Below, in pieces: positions 49,563 through 61,190 of a stretch of 64,000 nt of DNA. Source of the stretch: Polytrichum commune (taxonomy: Eukaryota > Streptophyta > Polytrichopsida > Polytrichales > Polytrichaceae); assembly GCA_950295325.1 (NCBI GenBank), contig OX485809.1:22630001-22694000 (forward strand). The letters are read 5' to 3'. Every line of letters starts with the position of its first letter. Within the stretch, counting starts at the first letter, position 1. The notes under the pieces were generated by a model. The model was not told the DNA's origin and made no database searches. It saw nothing but the letters and a program-made list of their open reading frames with translations. A program made the translations under genes and the position numbers.

Positions 49563-49994
49563 ATGGCAGCCATGGAGTCCGTCCAGTGCTTCGGCCGCAA
49601 GAAGACCGCCGTCGCCGTCACCTACTGCAAGCGCGGCCGAGGCCTCATCAAAATCAACGGTTGCCCCATCGAGCTCGTGGAGCCCGAGATTCTGCGGTAC
49701 AAGGCGTTCGAGCCCATCCTGCTTCTGGGCCGCCAGAGGTTCGCCGGCGTGGACATGCGCATCCGTGTGAAGGGTGGAGGTCACACCTCCCAGATTTACG
49801 CCATCAGGCAGAGCATCGCCAAGGCCCTCGTCGCCTACTTCCAGAAGTTCGTGGACGAGCAGTCGAAGAAGGAGATTAAGGACATCCTGTTGCGCTACGA
49901 CAGGACGTTGCTGGTGGCCGACCCCCGTCGCTGCGAGCCCAAGAAGTTCGGAGGACGTGGTGCTCGTTCTCGTTTCCAGAAGTCGTACCGTTAA
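49563..49994 (+). CDS. RPS16: Cytosolic 40S ribosomal protein S16 (uS9)
   Basis: Component of the small ribosomal subunit; its C-terminal tail reaches the decoding site. Single exon, ATG at 49563 (context CGCCATGGC), stop at 49992-49994, 143 residues, close to the usual ~146. Signatures: [57 protein letters not shown] and the tail [18 protein letters not shown]-rich coding sequence in an AT-rich neighbourhood is usual for a highly expressed gene. In-frame codons continue upstream to 49485 but the ATG at 49563 matches family N-termini. A decayed copy of its 3' end lies at 57243-57560. Confidence 0.97.
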   Translation: MAAMESVQCFGRKKTAVAVTYCKRGRGLIKINGCPIELVEPEILRYKAFEPILLLGRQRFAGVDMRIRVKGGGHTSQIYAIRQSIAKALVAYFQKFVDEQSKKEIKDILLRYDRTLLVADPRRCEPKKFGGRGARSRFQKSYR

Positions 49995-52900
49995 GTGGCT
50001 GCTGGCGGGGTTGGAAAAAGGGTTTGCCTCTCTTTTGGGATACAAAAGGTTGGATCAGGTGATGCAGACCTAGGAATTAGGTCATGGTCCTGGAGATTCT
50101 CCAGGTTTCTTTACCTTTTGGACCCTAACAGGATTAGGAGAATATCAACTACCTGTCTTGAGACGCCTCGATTTTGTCCCCAAAACACTTGATTTGATAC
50201 AAAATGAATACTTTCCAAAAGCATGGCAACTGGCGTTATCGTGCATATGTTCTTTCATATCTATCGCTGCATTTATAATGCAGGCACTCACGTATTGTTG
50301 AATTTGCCGAACTGTGATGGAGAAGGGGTTGTGCTGAGCTCGAAGTTAGGGTTTATAGGGCTATGACTCAAGTATGCATGTATGTTAGGGTTTAGGGTTT
50401 TATCTGTGCTCCATGTTTTATGGTGAACTTGTTAGGGTTGAGGGTTGCTATATTTGCTTCATGCCTTATGGAAATTTTCTGCAGTTAGTTGTGTAAGTAT
50501 ATGTTTGTAGTCGCAGCGGTGATGATTTTGTCATCTGGAACTTTAAGTTCTTTGATCTGCCCTGGACAGAGTTCCCAAGTTTCGAGGTTCATGCCCTAAG
50601 TTCAAGAGTAAAGATATATTGTTCCACGATGATTGATGCGTTGCACAGTAGCTAGGTATCAATCTCTAGGCTGAGTTGTCTTAACCCTAGCTAATATGGA
50701 GGACATGGCATATTTGTCATATATTATATTCTGAATTGGAGGTCACTTTCTTGTGCATGGTAGAATGTGACCGGGCCGATTGAGGATTTGCTGTCACTTA
50801 CTGCAGAGGCCCTGTGGGAATGTTCACTGGAATATTCCCTTTACTGGTTCCTGACGTTTGGGCCTCAACTATGAAGGTGTCTTCTGTTAGGGAATTGCAT
50901 ATTGGATGTGCAAGGTGGCTCCTCTTACGTAAAGATGTCGTTTTAAAGAGTGTGTAATCAGGTTCCTGCTCAAATCTTCCTCAAAATTGTAACGGTTTTA
51001 TGAGTCATTATCAGCAATTTCTTAGCTGCAGTATTGTGGAGTGCTTTCTGGCTTGTCAACCAAATGTATAAGGTGGGTTCTCGGTTCAAAGCAATTGGTT
51101 CTAAATGCCCAGTTTCAAAATTTCTTAACATCCTAGATACCCAGTTTCTCTGTCGTCAAGTGCTCACCTGTTCTATAGTGTCTATATTGTAGGTGTAATA
51201 TTATGCAGATAACTTGTTACAATCAGATCAATATGCATGACGTAACAACGTGCATATTGGACTGAAGTCCTAGGTGATGACTATTGATCAGTAGTAGAAA
51301 GAAATGTGATGTTGTAGGGAAATACATCTATGCAAGTATAAGTAGCCAAGGATTTTGATGTAACTCCAATATTGATTGTATACCGACACCCGAAATTCAA
51401 TGATAGGGACTTTGCAGAACAAGTGTATTTTCTAGGGAAGGGCATTGCTGATGCTGGTTTTCTGATGGATGAAATTGCAAAATGAAGAACCCTTAAGGTC
51501 CTGTAGACTATTATGATATGCACACTAGAATGGCACACATATTATGATAGGCAAGTGCGCTGTAAGTTTCTTGTCATTGCAACACAGGACAGGCGAATTG
51601 TCTTGACCCTCACTAAGGTGTGCGATCTAAAAGTAACACATCCAGTGTTTTCCTCACATTTCTGCTTGACTCATCAATATGTCAGGAGTTTCAGAAGACT
51701 AGAATTGTTGTATTCAAAACATGAGGGTTAAGCTAATTACATTTGCACTGAACATGAATATGATATGTACTCAATATTTTCTTACGAATGTGGACATTTT
51801 GAGGCTTGGACAGGGTGCAGGCTATGGAGTTATTGGTCACCCACATTATGAAGTATCAAGGTCTATATACTTGACATTGATTGAACAGCATATATGCACA
51901 GACAAGTAGATATTGCAGTGAGATGAAACCAAATATGTTTTTAAGTCTGAGAAGCAAAGAGGCTTATGGGACTAGAAGCACATCAAGATGGTGTTGTAAT
52001 TCCCTACAATAGCAGAGTGCAGCAGCCTCTGTAAGATAGCTAATATCAACTTGATGGTCCAATCGAAAGAAAGACTTGAGATTTCTCAGAACTATGTTTT
52101 CAGTCTATTCTCAAAAATGGGTAGTAATTTTGCCAGATTGGCTCAATTAGTGATAGAGTCTATTACAAAGAAGTGAACATGTGGGTGTGTGCAACAATGG
52201 TGATCAAATATATGTCATGTGCATTTAACTCTAGGTCGATGGTGCAAGTACAAATCTCTATATCTTCTTTTCCAACACATGTATTGGTCCAATTGGAAGA
52301 ATGTAATTAATAATTTGGTTGATTTTAGATGGGGTTACTTTTGATGTCATTCCATAAATTATAGTATATAGTGTAGGGCCACAATATAGGGGTGCGTAGG
52401 GTAAGTCAGACTAATGTGGCCTATAATATACAAAATGCAAGAATGTAATGTGTATTCTTGATTTTCCTTGTCATTATCTTGTGATTTACCATATCATTCC
52501 TCGAGGTACATATCTTAAGAGAATGGGACACAATAGGATGTACCATATCATTCCTTGAGGTGGGAAGTTTCTCAAATGCACATTATTTCCAATCCAATAG
52601 AATTATTGTAACCTAAATTGTGGAACTATAATGTTTAATATTGTAGATTGGTAAGTCATTTGCACTTCCATATCATCCCCAGTGTTTGTAGTTTGAAAAG
52701 CTCAATAGTGTGGCCCACATTGTTTACCATAATTAATGTAGCTTAATATTACCAAATACATTTTACGACCTTATAATGCCATAAGGCATATAATAAGCCT
52801 TTTGGACATATGGGTTATGGTCTATGCATGACAAACATACTACACAATGTACTCTTGAGATTTGCAAGTGTGTGTTAGGGCTTTCGAATTTAAGGGATGC

Positions 52901-55135
52901 ACCATTTTTAGTACATTATGGAGTGTGAATTTACCAACTTGGGCAAAGAATGGGAAATATCACACATGTGCACACCTCTCATCTACTAGACTAATTCATG
53001 TTGTTAGAGGTAATTTTTTTGTTGTGGGGATGCATATGTTGAAAGTGGATTCAAGAGTCAAAATTTGTTCAATACAATATCATCAAATACATCATACTCG
53101 AGATGAATTCATAATATATTTTAATTTAATTATGCAAATTTGAATATTATAAAATATTGATATTGATCACATAAACGGGAAACCACCAAATATTAGAATA
53201 ATTGTTTGTCCATAAATTGTGTAGTATTGTATTATTAACTTCATATCTTCACAAATTTAAACCATACTAGTATAGAAACTTGAACACCGTTTGACTACAA
53301 AAGGTCCAAGGAGACCCCATGGGACTCTTTGAATACATTTTTTTTTAATTCCACATCAATATTTCTTACTAGGATGTCATCTTAATTAAGCCATTATACA
53401 TACATAGCACTCTTCCAATTGTTATAATGCTTATGCCTTGAACGAGAATTGGGCTCCCCCCAAAAAAAACTACGTAGTTTTTGTTTTGCCACGTATAATA
53501 ATATTTTCTTGATTGTTACAAAATGATGTGCTAGAAAAAGGATCAAGTCATAGGCAAAGTTATAAACTAAAAAAATTGTGATGTGTATTGTTTGTAAAAA
53601 TGCGCACTCAAAATTATGGACTGCAATTTTGTCCATATCACAAGAGTGATTACAACTCCAACTTGTATGGATGCTATATTTAGGTCATTTCCAATCATTT
53701 CTATTCATGAAGAAATAGCTTTCAAGGTGATGAAGCGTTGTTGTTCATAAAATCTTAGGGTATGTCGATTTGAGGATATTTTTTATTATGATACCATTCA
53801 ATGGATCTACAGGGCATGCAAGAACCCTCAATCTGAAGTAACATTATCCGAGTATCAATATGATATTAGGATGGTTAGAACTTGGATTCTCTCATCTAGT
53901 GATACCCACCAAGCAATGTGTATGTTTAACAATTTTCATTCGACGTTCAAGTTCAAATCCAAAGTGTCACGTGATGTTTTCAAAAACGAATATGTATGTC
54001 ACCTCAATGTCATATGCCTAGTAGTACGTGTCATTTCAATATGTTAAGTGTCAATTGACATGTGGTTTTTTTTCTTCACAAGTACACTACATGTCAAAAT
54101 CTAAAAAGTGTGTGTCAATTGACATGCATTCTATTCTTGTGCGAGTTTTTGTGTGTCAAATATCAAAAACTAGCAAAATTTTTGTCAGAAATACACACTG
54201 CCACCAAGTACCAATATTCAATTGGTACTACAATTTTTAGACAAGTCATGTAGGTAATTTTATTCCATTATTTTATTGACATTGTGTGTTGATTGATACC
54301 ATGTATACATGTGGTACCACTATATGTACCACTTGATACCAATTTACTAACCCAATTATATTGGTATCAATTGGTACCAATATACTAACCCAAGCCAAAA
54401 ACTGGATTGCAAATCAGACCTTCCCTCATTTAGTTATGGTTATCATAAGTGCATATTTGTCGGTTTCTTAACTGGATACATAGGTCCTCCCAATTATGTC
54501 CACTATTGAGTGTAGAGTAGTTATTGATATCCGAAGACGTCGTCCAATCTCTTTGAAGCATGTGTCTTCATGATGTTTGCTCTTTGGTCCTCACCAAATT
54601 GCATACCAATCAAATGTAAGGGTTTGAGGGCCATTTCACACACGAGACTGAGTGCCTGTGTCCAATACACTTCAAGCACTCTTAGTGGTCGAAAAGGGAG
54701 AGCCAGTCGGATTTTGCTTCACACTACACTTGAGGGACCAACAGAGTATGTGAATACAAGATGGATATAAAGTATACATGGATTACTACATGGCATCGAA
54801 TGGATCATGTTTCATGTCACTTGGACTATGTTCAAAAACCACCTCTTGGAGGTAGGCCTAACACAAAACCGGGAGACCATGGCACTCCAAATGCTCACAA
54901 CCATTGATTTATTCTATTTTATCATGTGCAAGGATCCGCATGAATAGAAATTCATTGAAATAGCATTTGGTTGAGGGCGCGGTCACATATGACTTCACAT
55001 TACACTTGAGGGTCCGTGACCACACTACATGATTTTGGAGGTGTTTTGGGACAACCTTTGGACTCTCACAATTTCATGGTCACAACGCTTGGCTCATGTG
55101 TGAAGTGGCCTTGATTAAGAAAACGAGCCACTTAA
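49995..55135. other. Gene-free stretch between RPS16 and the inverted-repeat element
   Basis: The first few hundred bases are the RPS16 3' untranslated region. A short TTAGGGTTTAGGG at about 50384-50397 resembles two plant telomere units but is not an array. TGTCAATTGACATG-type palindromes occur near 54047-54126. No gene seen; many short AT-rich open frames look random. Confidence 0.5.
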
Positions 55136-56062
55136 GGGACGGTTTACACTATGGACCAAGAAGTCGTCCCAAGGTGTCGTAAGAGCGCTGATTGGTTGTT
55201 GAACTCGTCTTGGGACCACTTTGGTTTACACCAAGGAAAAAATGGCAGAGTGACCATGGAGGTCGAGGTCCCCAAAAGACATATTTTAAGGCCTAATTGA
55301 TACACTGACATGGTCTGCGCGGGTTTAGCAGCAAGAGAGGCAAGAGAGGTGGTATGGTAGGAAAAGGCAAGGGCCCATGGCAAAGAAATGCCAATAGGAT
55401 CCTTTTTTAATTAATTCTTTTTGGGGGCTTTATATACAACTCTTCCCACAAGGTAAGGCTCGTAGGGCACACTTTTCAACATCTATATGATGTAATGAAT
55501 CTTGAGAAGCAAAGCTACCCTCTATGTGCCTAGATCATATCATGGCCCATGAGACATACCATTTCTTTCATGCCCTACCCCTTAAACTTGCTCCCACATG
55601 TTTCATCAAACAATGTGGGACATCTAGAATTCAAGAATTTGAGTACACATGGTAAAGCAGGTTGCAAATAATGCTCAATGTACAACACAAGGTACATGTC
55701 ACATGTACAAATTAAATCACTCATTTTTTGTTGTAAAAATTGTTGTGAGAAGATATGCAAGCCACATCTTCAACACATTTAACAAGAAGTGAAGACAAGT
55801 AAAGCCCAAGAGAAGACAAGACAACGAAAATAATTTCTTTTTTCTTTTAAAAAATGCCCATTTTGGACGTATATTAAAAAGAATGAGCACATTCACTTTT
55901 TGGTGCATGGTCATTCCTTTTGGTCCACATTCGGTTTACGCCTAGTGAGGACCCAAGGCTTTCAAAACTGATTTTTTAAGAAATAAGATCATGGAAGTTA
56001 GACCATGAACTCAGACCATTGAAAAAGACCTTCTTCCATGGTCCATAGTGTAAACCGGCCCC
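55136..56062. mobile_element. Non-autonomous DNA transposon with terminal inverted repeats
   Basis: The left end GGGACGGTTTACACTATGGA and the right end, read on the minus strand (GGGGCCGGTTTACACTATGG), match over ~25 bp. Inner copies of GGTTTAC occur at 55212 and 55931. The left flank TAA and right flank CAA would fit a decayed TWA target duplication of PIF/Harbinger type. It carries no transposase. Confidence 0.65.
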
Positions 56063-56214
56063 AAGGTCCCTCTACCTTATATATTGGTCTAACATTGGTG
56101 CAAACCCAGCCAAACAAGTTTGATTTATTTGCAAACAACCTCGGACCTTGAAATAAGCATTGACAGCAATTGCGCAAGCTGTATAATTCTGGCTGAGCTA
56201 GTTCCAGGTGTCGA

Positions 56215-56330
56215 CCGGGGCATACCGGGGACCTGGACCTGGACCTGGGACCTGGGACTTGGGACCTGGGGTCATCTCTCTCTCTCCGCGTCCGTCTGTC
56301 TGTCTCTCCTCTCAAGCTGGAGCGGAGGTT
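56215..56330. repeat. CCTGGGA and CT-rich repeats in the TEX261 leader
   Basis: ACCTGGGACC units repeat at about 56230-56271, followed by a TCTCTCTC stretch and GTCTGTCTGTCT to ~56310. Probably in the 5' untranslated region or promoter of the next gene. Confidence 0.6.
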
Positions 56331-56417
56331 TACCGGGCGATGGCAATCTGTTGTCGCGGGACGAGGGGAGTTTGAGAAATCGTGGAGTAGCGGGGGTTTA
56401 CAATCGGAGTGCCACAG

Positions 56418-57101
56418 ATGCCTTACATGAGGGCGGCCACGGTCGTGGTGTACGCCGGAGCCTACCTGTTTTTAGTATTTTTCGCGGTCTGCTTAGCCAC
56501 AGGGCTGTACTACTTGGCGGAGCTTGTGGAGGAGTACACACGGGTAACGAAGAAGGCAATCAACTACGCAATCAAGGCGGTCATCGCCGTCCATGTGTTG
56601 CTGTTACTTGTAGATCGACTCCCGGTGGTGTGCATCGGAGTGGGGATCGTCTCCCATGTGGTGTACTATCGGCTTCTTAAGACGTTTCCCTACATCACGC
56701 TCACGTCGGGTGATTTTCTAGGGAGCCTAGGGTTACTGGTGGTGAGCCATATTGTGTGGATCCGGTTCTTCTTCAAGGACCCGCGATGTGCGTATGTGAG
56801 CGTGGAGTGGCTGTTCGGTTTCATGCTCATCATGGTGTGGCTAGTGCCTTTTGCGTTCTTCATCTCGCTGGCCGCAAATGAGAGTGTTCTTCCCAGCAGT
56901 GGCTCTGGCTCCGGATACCAAGGGCTTGGTCATGGTGACGCGTCACTTGGACATGGCGATGATACGATGGGTGCAGCACCTCGGCGAAAGTCGAGGAGGC
57001 AGAGCCAGTTGCTAGGGTTTCTGAATTTCCTGAGGAAAAAACGTGATGAGGTTCTTCCTATCGTGACTCAAGCAATTCCCTCATCTCACAGGAACGCGTA
57101 G
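56418..57101 (+). CDS. TEX261: TEX261/SVP26-family ER-to-Golgi cargo adaptor
   Basis: Members are multi-pass membrane proteins that load certain type II membrane proteins into COPII vesicles. Single exon, 227 residues; ATG at 56418 chosen as it gives the expected short N-terminus before the first membrane segment. About four hydrophobic segments lie at residues ~8-30, ~48-85, ~95-120 and ~135-155. Family motifs: ATGLYYLAELVEEYT, KTFPYITLTSGDFLGS and LVPFAFFISLAANESVLPS. The C-terminal tail is longer than in animals, with Gly-rich GYQGLGHGDASLGHGDD and a basic RRKSRRQ stretch, cytosolic by expectation. No regulation visible beyond the repeat-rich leader. Confidence 0.92.
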   Translation: MPYMRAATVVVYAGAYLFLVFFAVCLATGLYYLAELVEEYTRVTKKAINYAIKAVIAVHVLLLLVDRLPVVCIGVGIVSHVVYYRLLKTFPYITLTSGDFLGSLGLLVVSHIVWIRFFFKDPRCAYVSVEWLFGFMLIMVWLVPFAFFISLAANESVLPSSGSGSGYQGLGHGDASLGHGDDTMGAAPRRKSRRQSQLLGFLNFLRKKRDEVLPIVTQAIPSSHRNA

Positions 57102-57242
57102 GAACGATGTAACTTATAGCTGCAATTAATTGCTCCTCTATATCATCAATCGCCAACTGTCTCATAGATTAGGATCATTTGATGTGTGCTGATGTATATG
57201 CGCTTGCCCATTTCTAAGTGCACATATAAGAGGAACGATGTT

Positions 57243-57560
57243 CCAAGAAGGAGATTAAGGGTACCCTCTTGAGCTACGACAGGCAGGACACTACTTGTTG
57301 GTTGGCGAGGCGGAAAGGATTGAGGAGATTTAGCGCGTATGTAGGATACGAAAGGTGTTGTGTTCATGGTCTCTCTGGAGGATCAGGTGATTTAGACCTA
57401 GAAATTAGTTCATGGTGCTTGAGTTTCTTCAGCTGCTTCTTCTTCCTTTCGGAACTTCACGAGGATTCGCAGAGGTTACTTGAATGCCATCTCATTGTTG
57501 TGAGGCTCCCCACTCTTTCTTTAAATGATGCTTGATTTAGCACAACTCAAAATTCTCAAA
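57243..57560 (+). pseudogene. Decayed copy of the RPS16 3' end
   Basis: AAGAAGGAGATTAAGG, then GCTACGACAGG, aligns with RPS16 coding sequence at 49866-49905. Further matches to its 3' untranslated region follow: GGATCAGGTGAT..AGACCTA (50053), GAATTAG..TCATGG, and ACACTTGATTT near 50190. Part of the S16 C-terminal codons is missing. It lies ~140 bp after the TEX261 stop. Confidence 0.8.
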
Positions 57561-60500
57561 CAACACTCCTATAATTGATACTAGTCCGTTCCATTGTCAA
57601 ATTAGGGTTTCCAATTCCTAAACTCTACACACCTCAAAGAGTGAGCTCAAAATTGGAACCTTTACTTCACTTATCTTCTGAATCCTGTGGTGGGTGCTTC
57701 CGTTAGTGCAGGAATTTTCATGTAAACACTCTGATGCTTGGCTTCCTAAGGGCCTGTGTCATCCCTGATAACTCTGTTTATGAATTTCACTAAGGTATGT
57801 GGCATTATTGTGGGCGCTTCCAACTTAGACAATTCTGGATGTTGGAACAGATTGGGAATTGCCTCATGCGATTAGGAATTCAAAATCAAGCAGATCGTCA
57901 TTTGAAGTTTCAGAAACGACGTTTGAGATGTAGATTTTGAAAGGGGTCGAAGCCAAGATCTGCTTTTTCTTCAATTGATAACATACGGTCTCCCAAATGT
58001 GTTAACTATTGACCCTTGTGACTGTTGACCCTAGAGTAGGTAACATATTTTAAGCACATGTCCTTTTGGTGTTCGTTCATAATAACAAGCCTGCCATAAG
58101 TTATACCACTCAGATATAGGTGCTTGATGACGAAGAGTGACCATATAAGTCCCACATAATTTACCCTGACCCTTATGATTAATAGCACTTGCATCTAGGT
58201 ACTCGTGCAGTATGCACAAGTACAGATGATTTATGATTTACAGTGTCTATACAAAGATGTAATTCTGACCATCATTGTAATATGAGCAGGCCTTGCTTAC
58301 TTCCATTCAGGATTGATTTAAAAGGCTTGGATTTTTTTTGGATTTTGTGTACTCGTGTGCACAATGTGGACACTTGGAAGCCATAATCCCCACTGCAGGT
58401 CAATTTTGGTGTTGTACGCAAGGCAAAAAGTGCCTGCACCTTTGGTTTAAAAGAGTGTTGTGACAATTTTTCAAGAGACGTGCACACAGCTGGAAGTCAT
58501 ATACGATGTAGCACTTCAAATTGACAGTGATACGGCAATACTTAAACGATCAGTTGTTTACTCCAACTCCTGGTTAACCTCATCAATCAAAAGTTCTTTC
58601 CAAATTTCCACTGTCACAATTCATGACACTCTTTTCATTAAGCCAAAAGATTATATCACTTTGTTGGAAGTTGTATCATGAGAGTGATGTCCTATTAGAT
58701 TACAAACAAATCAGTTATAGGATGGAAACTTCAGAGTTGAAACAATTTGTATCAACAATATCATATAGAAAATTTTGAAGTGTGGAAGAACAGGAAAGGA
58801 TTTCGCAAAATCTCCCCTCGCAGCATCACAAAGATTATCTGTTTCTTGAACCAGAAGAAGATTTAGGTGAAGGGAGGACAGAATTGTAAGAGAGATTACG
58901 CACTTGCTGAACATGTTATCTCATAGGAGTTGAAGGCGGTGATTAGAGGTGACTGCACATTGGCGTTGCAATTATTGCAATCACTAAACCCTCAGTCGTA
59001 TAATAGCAACCTTTGCACTTGGCCACAACAACCTTAATGTCACCCTATTTTGTTTCCTAAGACCTTGTAGGTCGATCTACTCCCTCTTCTTAGCATTGTG
59101 CAAACCACCCGAGCCCCAAAATGTCATATTCTTCTGCCCTTCCTTCTCCTTGAGTATGTAGAGGTGTACATGAAGATTTTGCAACACTACTTTTCTTCAT
59201 CCTCCCACTCTTTCTGACCACATCTTCTCCCCTTGTTGACATAGTGGGATCAATCCAAAGAAAGACAAATTGAGCCATGGCGATGCCGTAGCAAGATCGC
59301 TATTAGAGGCGAGAATGTTGATTCTCCTCTTGTTGAATGCCTGCCCCATAGCCTCTTTGAAGCTTGTTGTTTGCTAGTGAAAATTTGGGCTTGGTTGCCC
59401 TGGGTGCCCAACACCCGGAGTGCCGTTCACTTGCCATGTACCCAACTTGGTGGGGATGCTCATAGAGACCTATACATAGTACTCAAATTTGGCCTTTTAG
59501 TTGGCAGTAAGATTATCAAAGTGTAAGACATAGCTTGCTAATACACTCTTAACTCTGTTGTATCACACTTGTGGCAACCAAAGTGCACGTGATATTATAG
59601 AGTTTTGTAGCATTAGCATGGATGCATCATACTATAGAATTAGTGTAGCATGTGACATTATGGAATAACACAAAGGAGATGTGAGGACAATTTGAATTCG
59701 TTAAGCCGTCACCTACGCTAGTGTGGTCCACTCCACTTGGCCTTCCTGGGCAATGTGGCAGATGCATGCACCAACATTCAACAAGTGGTGTAAGAGGAAG
59801 AAGAATAAGAATTAGAAAGTGGCACTCCACATGTTGACACATGGCGCAATGCGAGGGTGTGGGTTGACCTCTTTGATGGTTTGCATTATTGACAAATTTC
59901 ATGATATAAGGGACAGAAATGTGACAAAAGGAGTGAGATTTGAAGTACAAACATTTGAAACTCGGGTTTCGGGATATTAGAGAGTGTGTGACATTATGGA
60001 GGTTGATATTATGGAGTTGAGGGTGTATCAACTTGATGGTACACTTGGAAGAAAGACTTGAGACCACCTAGAAATACATTCTTAAATAGGGAAGGAAATC
60101 TATCTCAATGGAGTTGTAGAGGTGTGTCTCATTTTCAACTACATCTTCAAAGCAAAACTAGCATAATCTTATATCCCTAGAGATTGGAATAGTTGACCAC
60201 CGGCCAGTTTCAATGGGAAGTCTATAATAGGTGTGGTAAGCAACAATGATTTTGCATTAGGGTGGTGTCAATGGTTGCTTCCAAGTACAATTCACATTCA
60301 TAATCAAGAAAGTCCTTGAGGTAGAGGAAACTAATTTCTTTCCCATGAGGTGCAAAGAGCTCCTCTCTTTCAACAATAAAGTCATGCTCAATAACGTCAA
60401 ATGTGTTTTTTCAAATACATATACCTAAGTCTCCGTCCCACTTCATGCTTTTGCAAAACCGACCACACCCTCTTAACCAACATGTGCATGTTCAAAGCAC

Positions 60501-61190
60501 TGAACTAAATGTTGTATCTAGTGTCATGTCATATTTCATGTCCCTGCGATAGCCTTTCTAACAATATTTCTTTATGAATAAGTTTAAAATTAATGCCATG
60601 GATGAATGAAACAAGATGAAATCCATGACAAATATTGAAATAGAGTTTGACATAATTTGCATCCGGACATTTCTGTAATGAACTACTGTCATAAATGATT
60701 GAAACTTGGATGAGAAATCACAAAAATTGCAACACTGTATATCTAAAGTGGCTAAATTCTTTTTACAAGGAATGATGAATAATGTTAGGTTTACATGTGG
60801 TGTTGGTGACACTACACAGGCGGTGTCCAATTAGTATTGAGCAAGACATAGAATTGATGGCACCAAATACAATATTTAGTGTAGGTAGTTTTACCACCTA
60901 CCACCAACCACAACCAGCAGAGGTTGGTTTTACTTGCGTTTCATAATCTCTCGCCAATTGGCTTGAGAGATGTTAGGTGAACTCACCTGGAACCCCTAAC
61001 ATGGCTGCCACGAATTCCAAGCCAATTGGCAAGGGATGATAATCTAGAGAATTCATTCACCAACAAAACCAACCATTTGAGACCCAATGATGAAGAGCCA
61101 TCCATCGTGAGTGTACTGCTTGTACAATTACTACCCCTAAGCAATGCAAGGATCTCCGGATTCCAATCTACTCAGGCTCTAGACAACTAT
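57561..61190. other. Gene-free stretch between TEX261 and CTC1
   Basis: No gene recognised. A block at 60027-60095 (ATCAACTTGATGGT, GAAAGACTTGAGA) resembles 52044-52110. The far end should contain the CTC1 3' untranslated region. Confidence 0.5.

Noticed and set aside
49412-50073. Several long open frames overlapping RPS16 on both strands
   Set aside because: GC-rich shadows of the S16 coding sequence with low-complexity translations.
50381-50400. Telomere-like TTTAGGG repeats
   Set aside because: Only about two units; not an interstitial telomere array.
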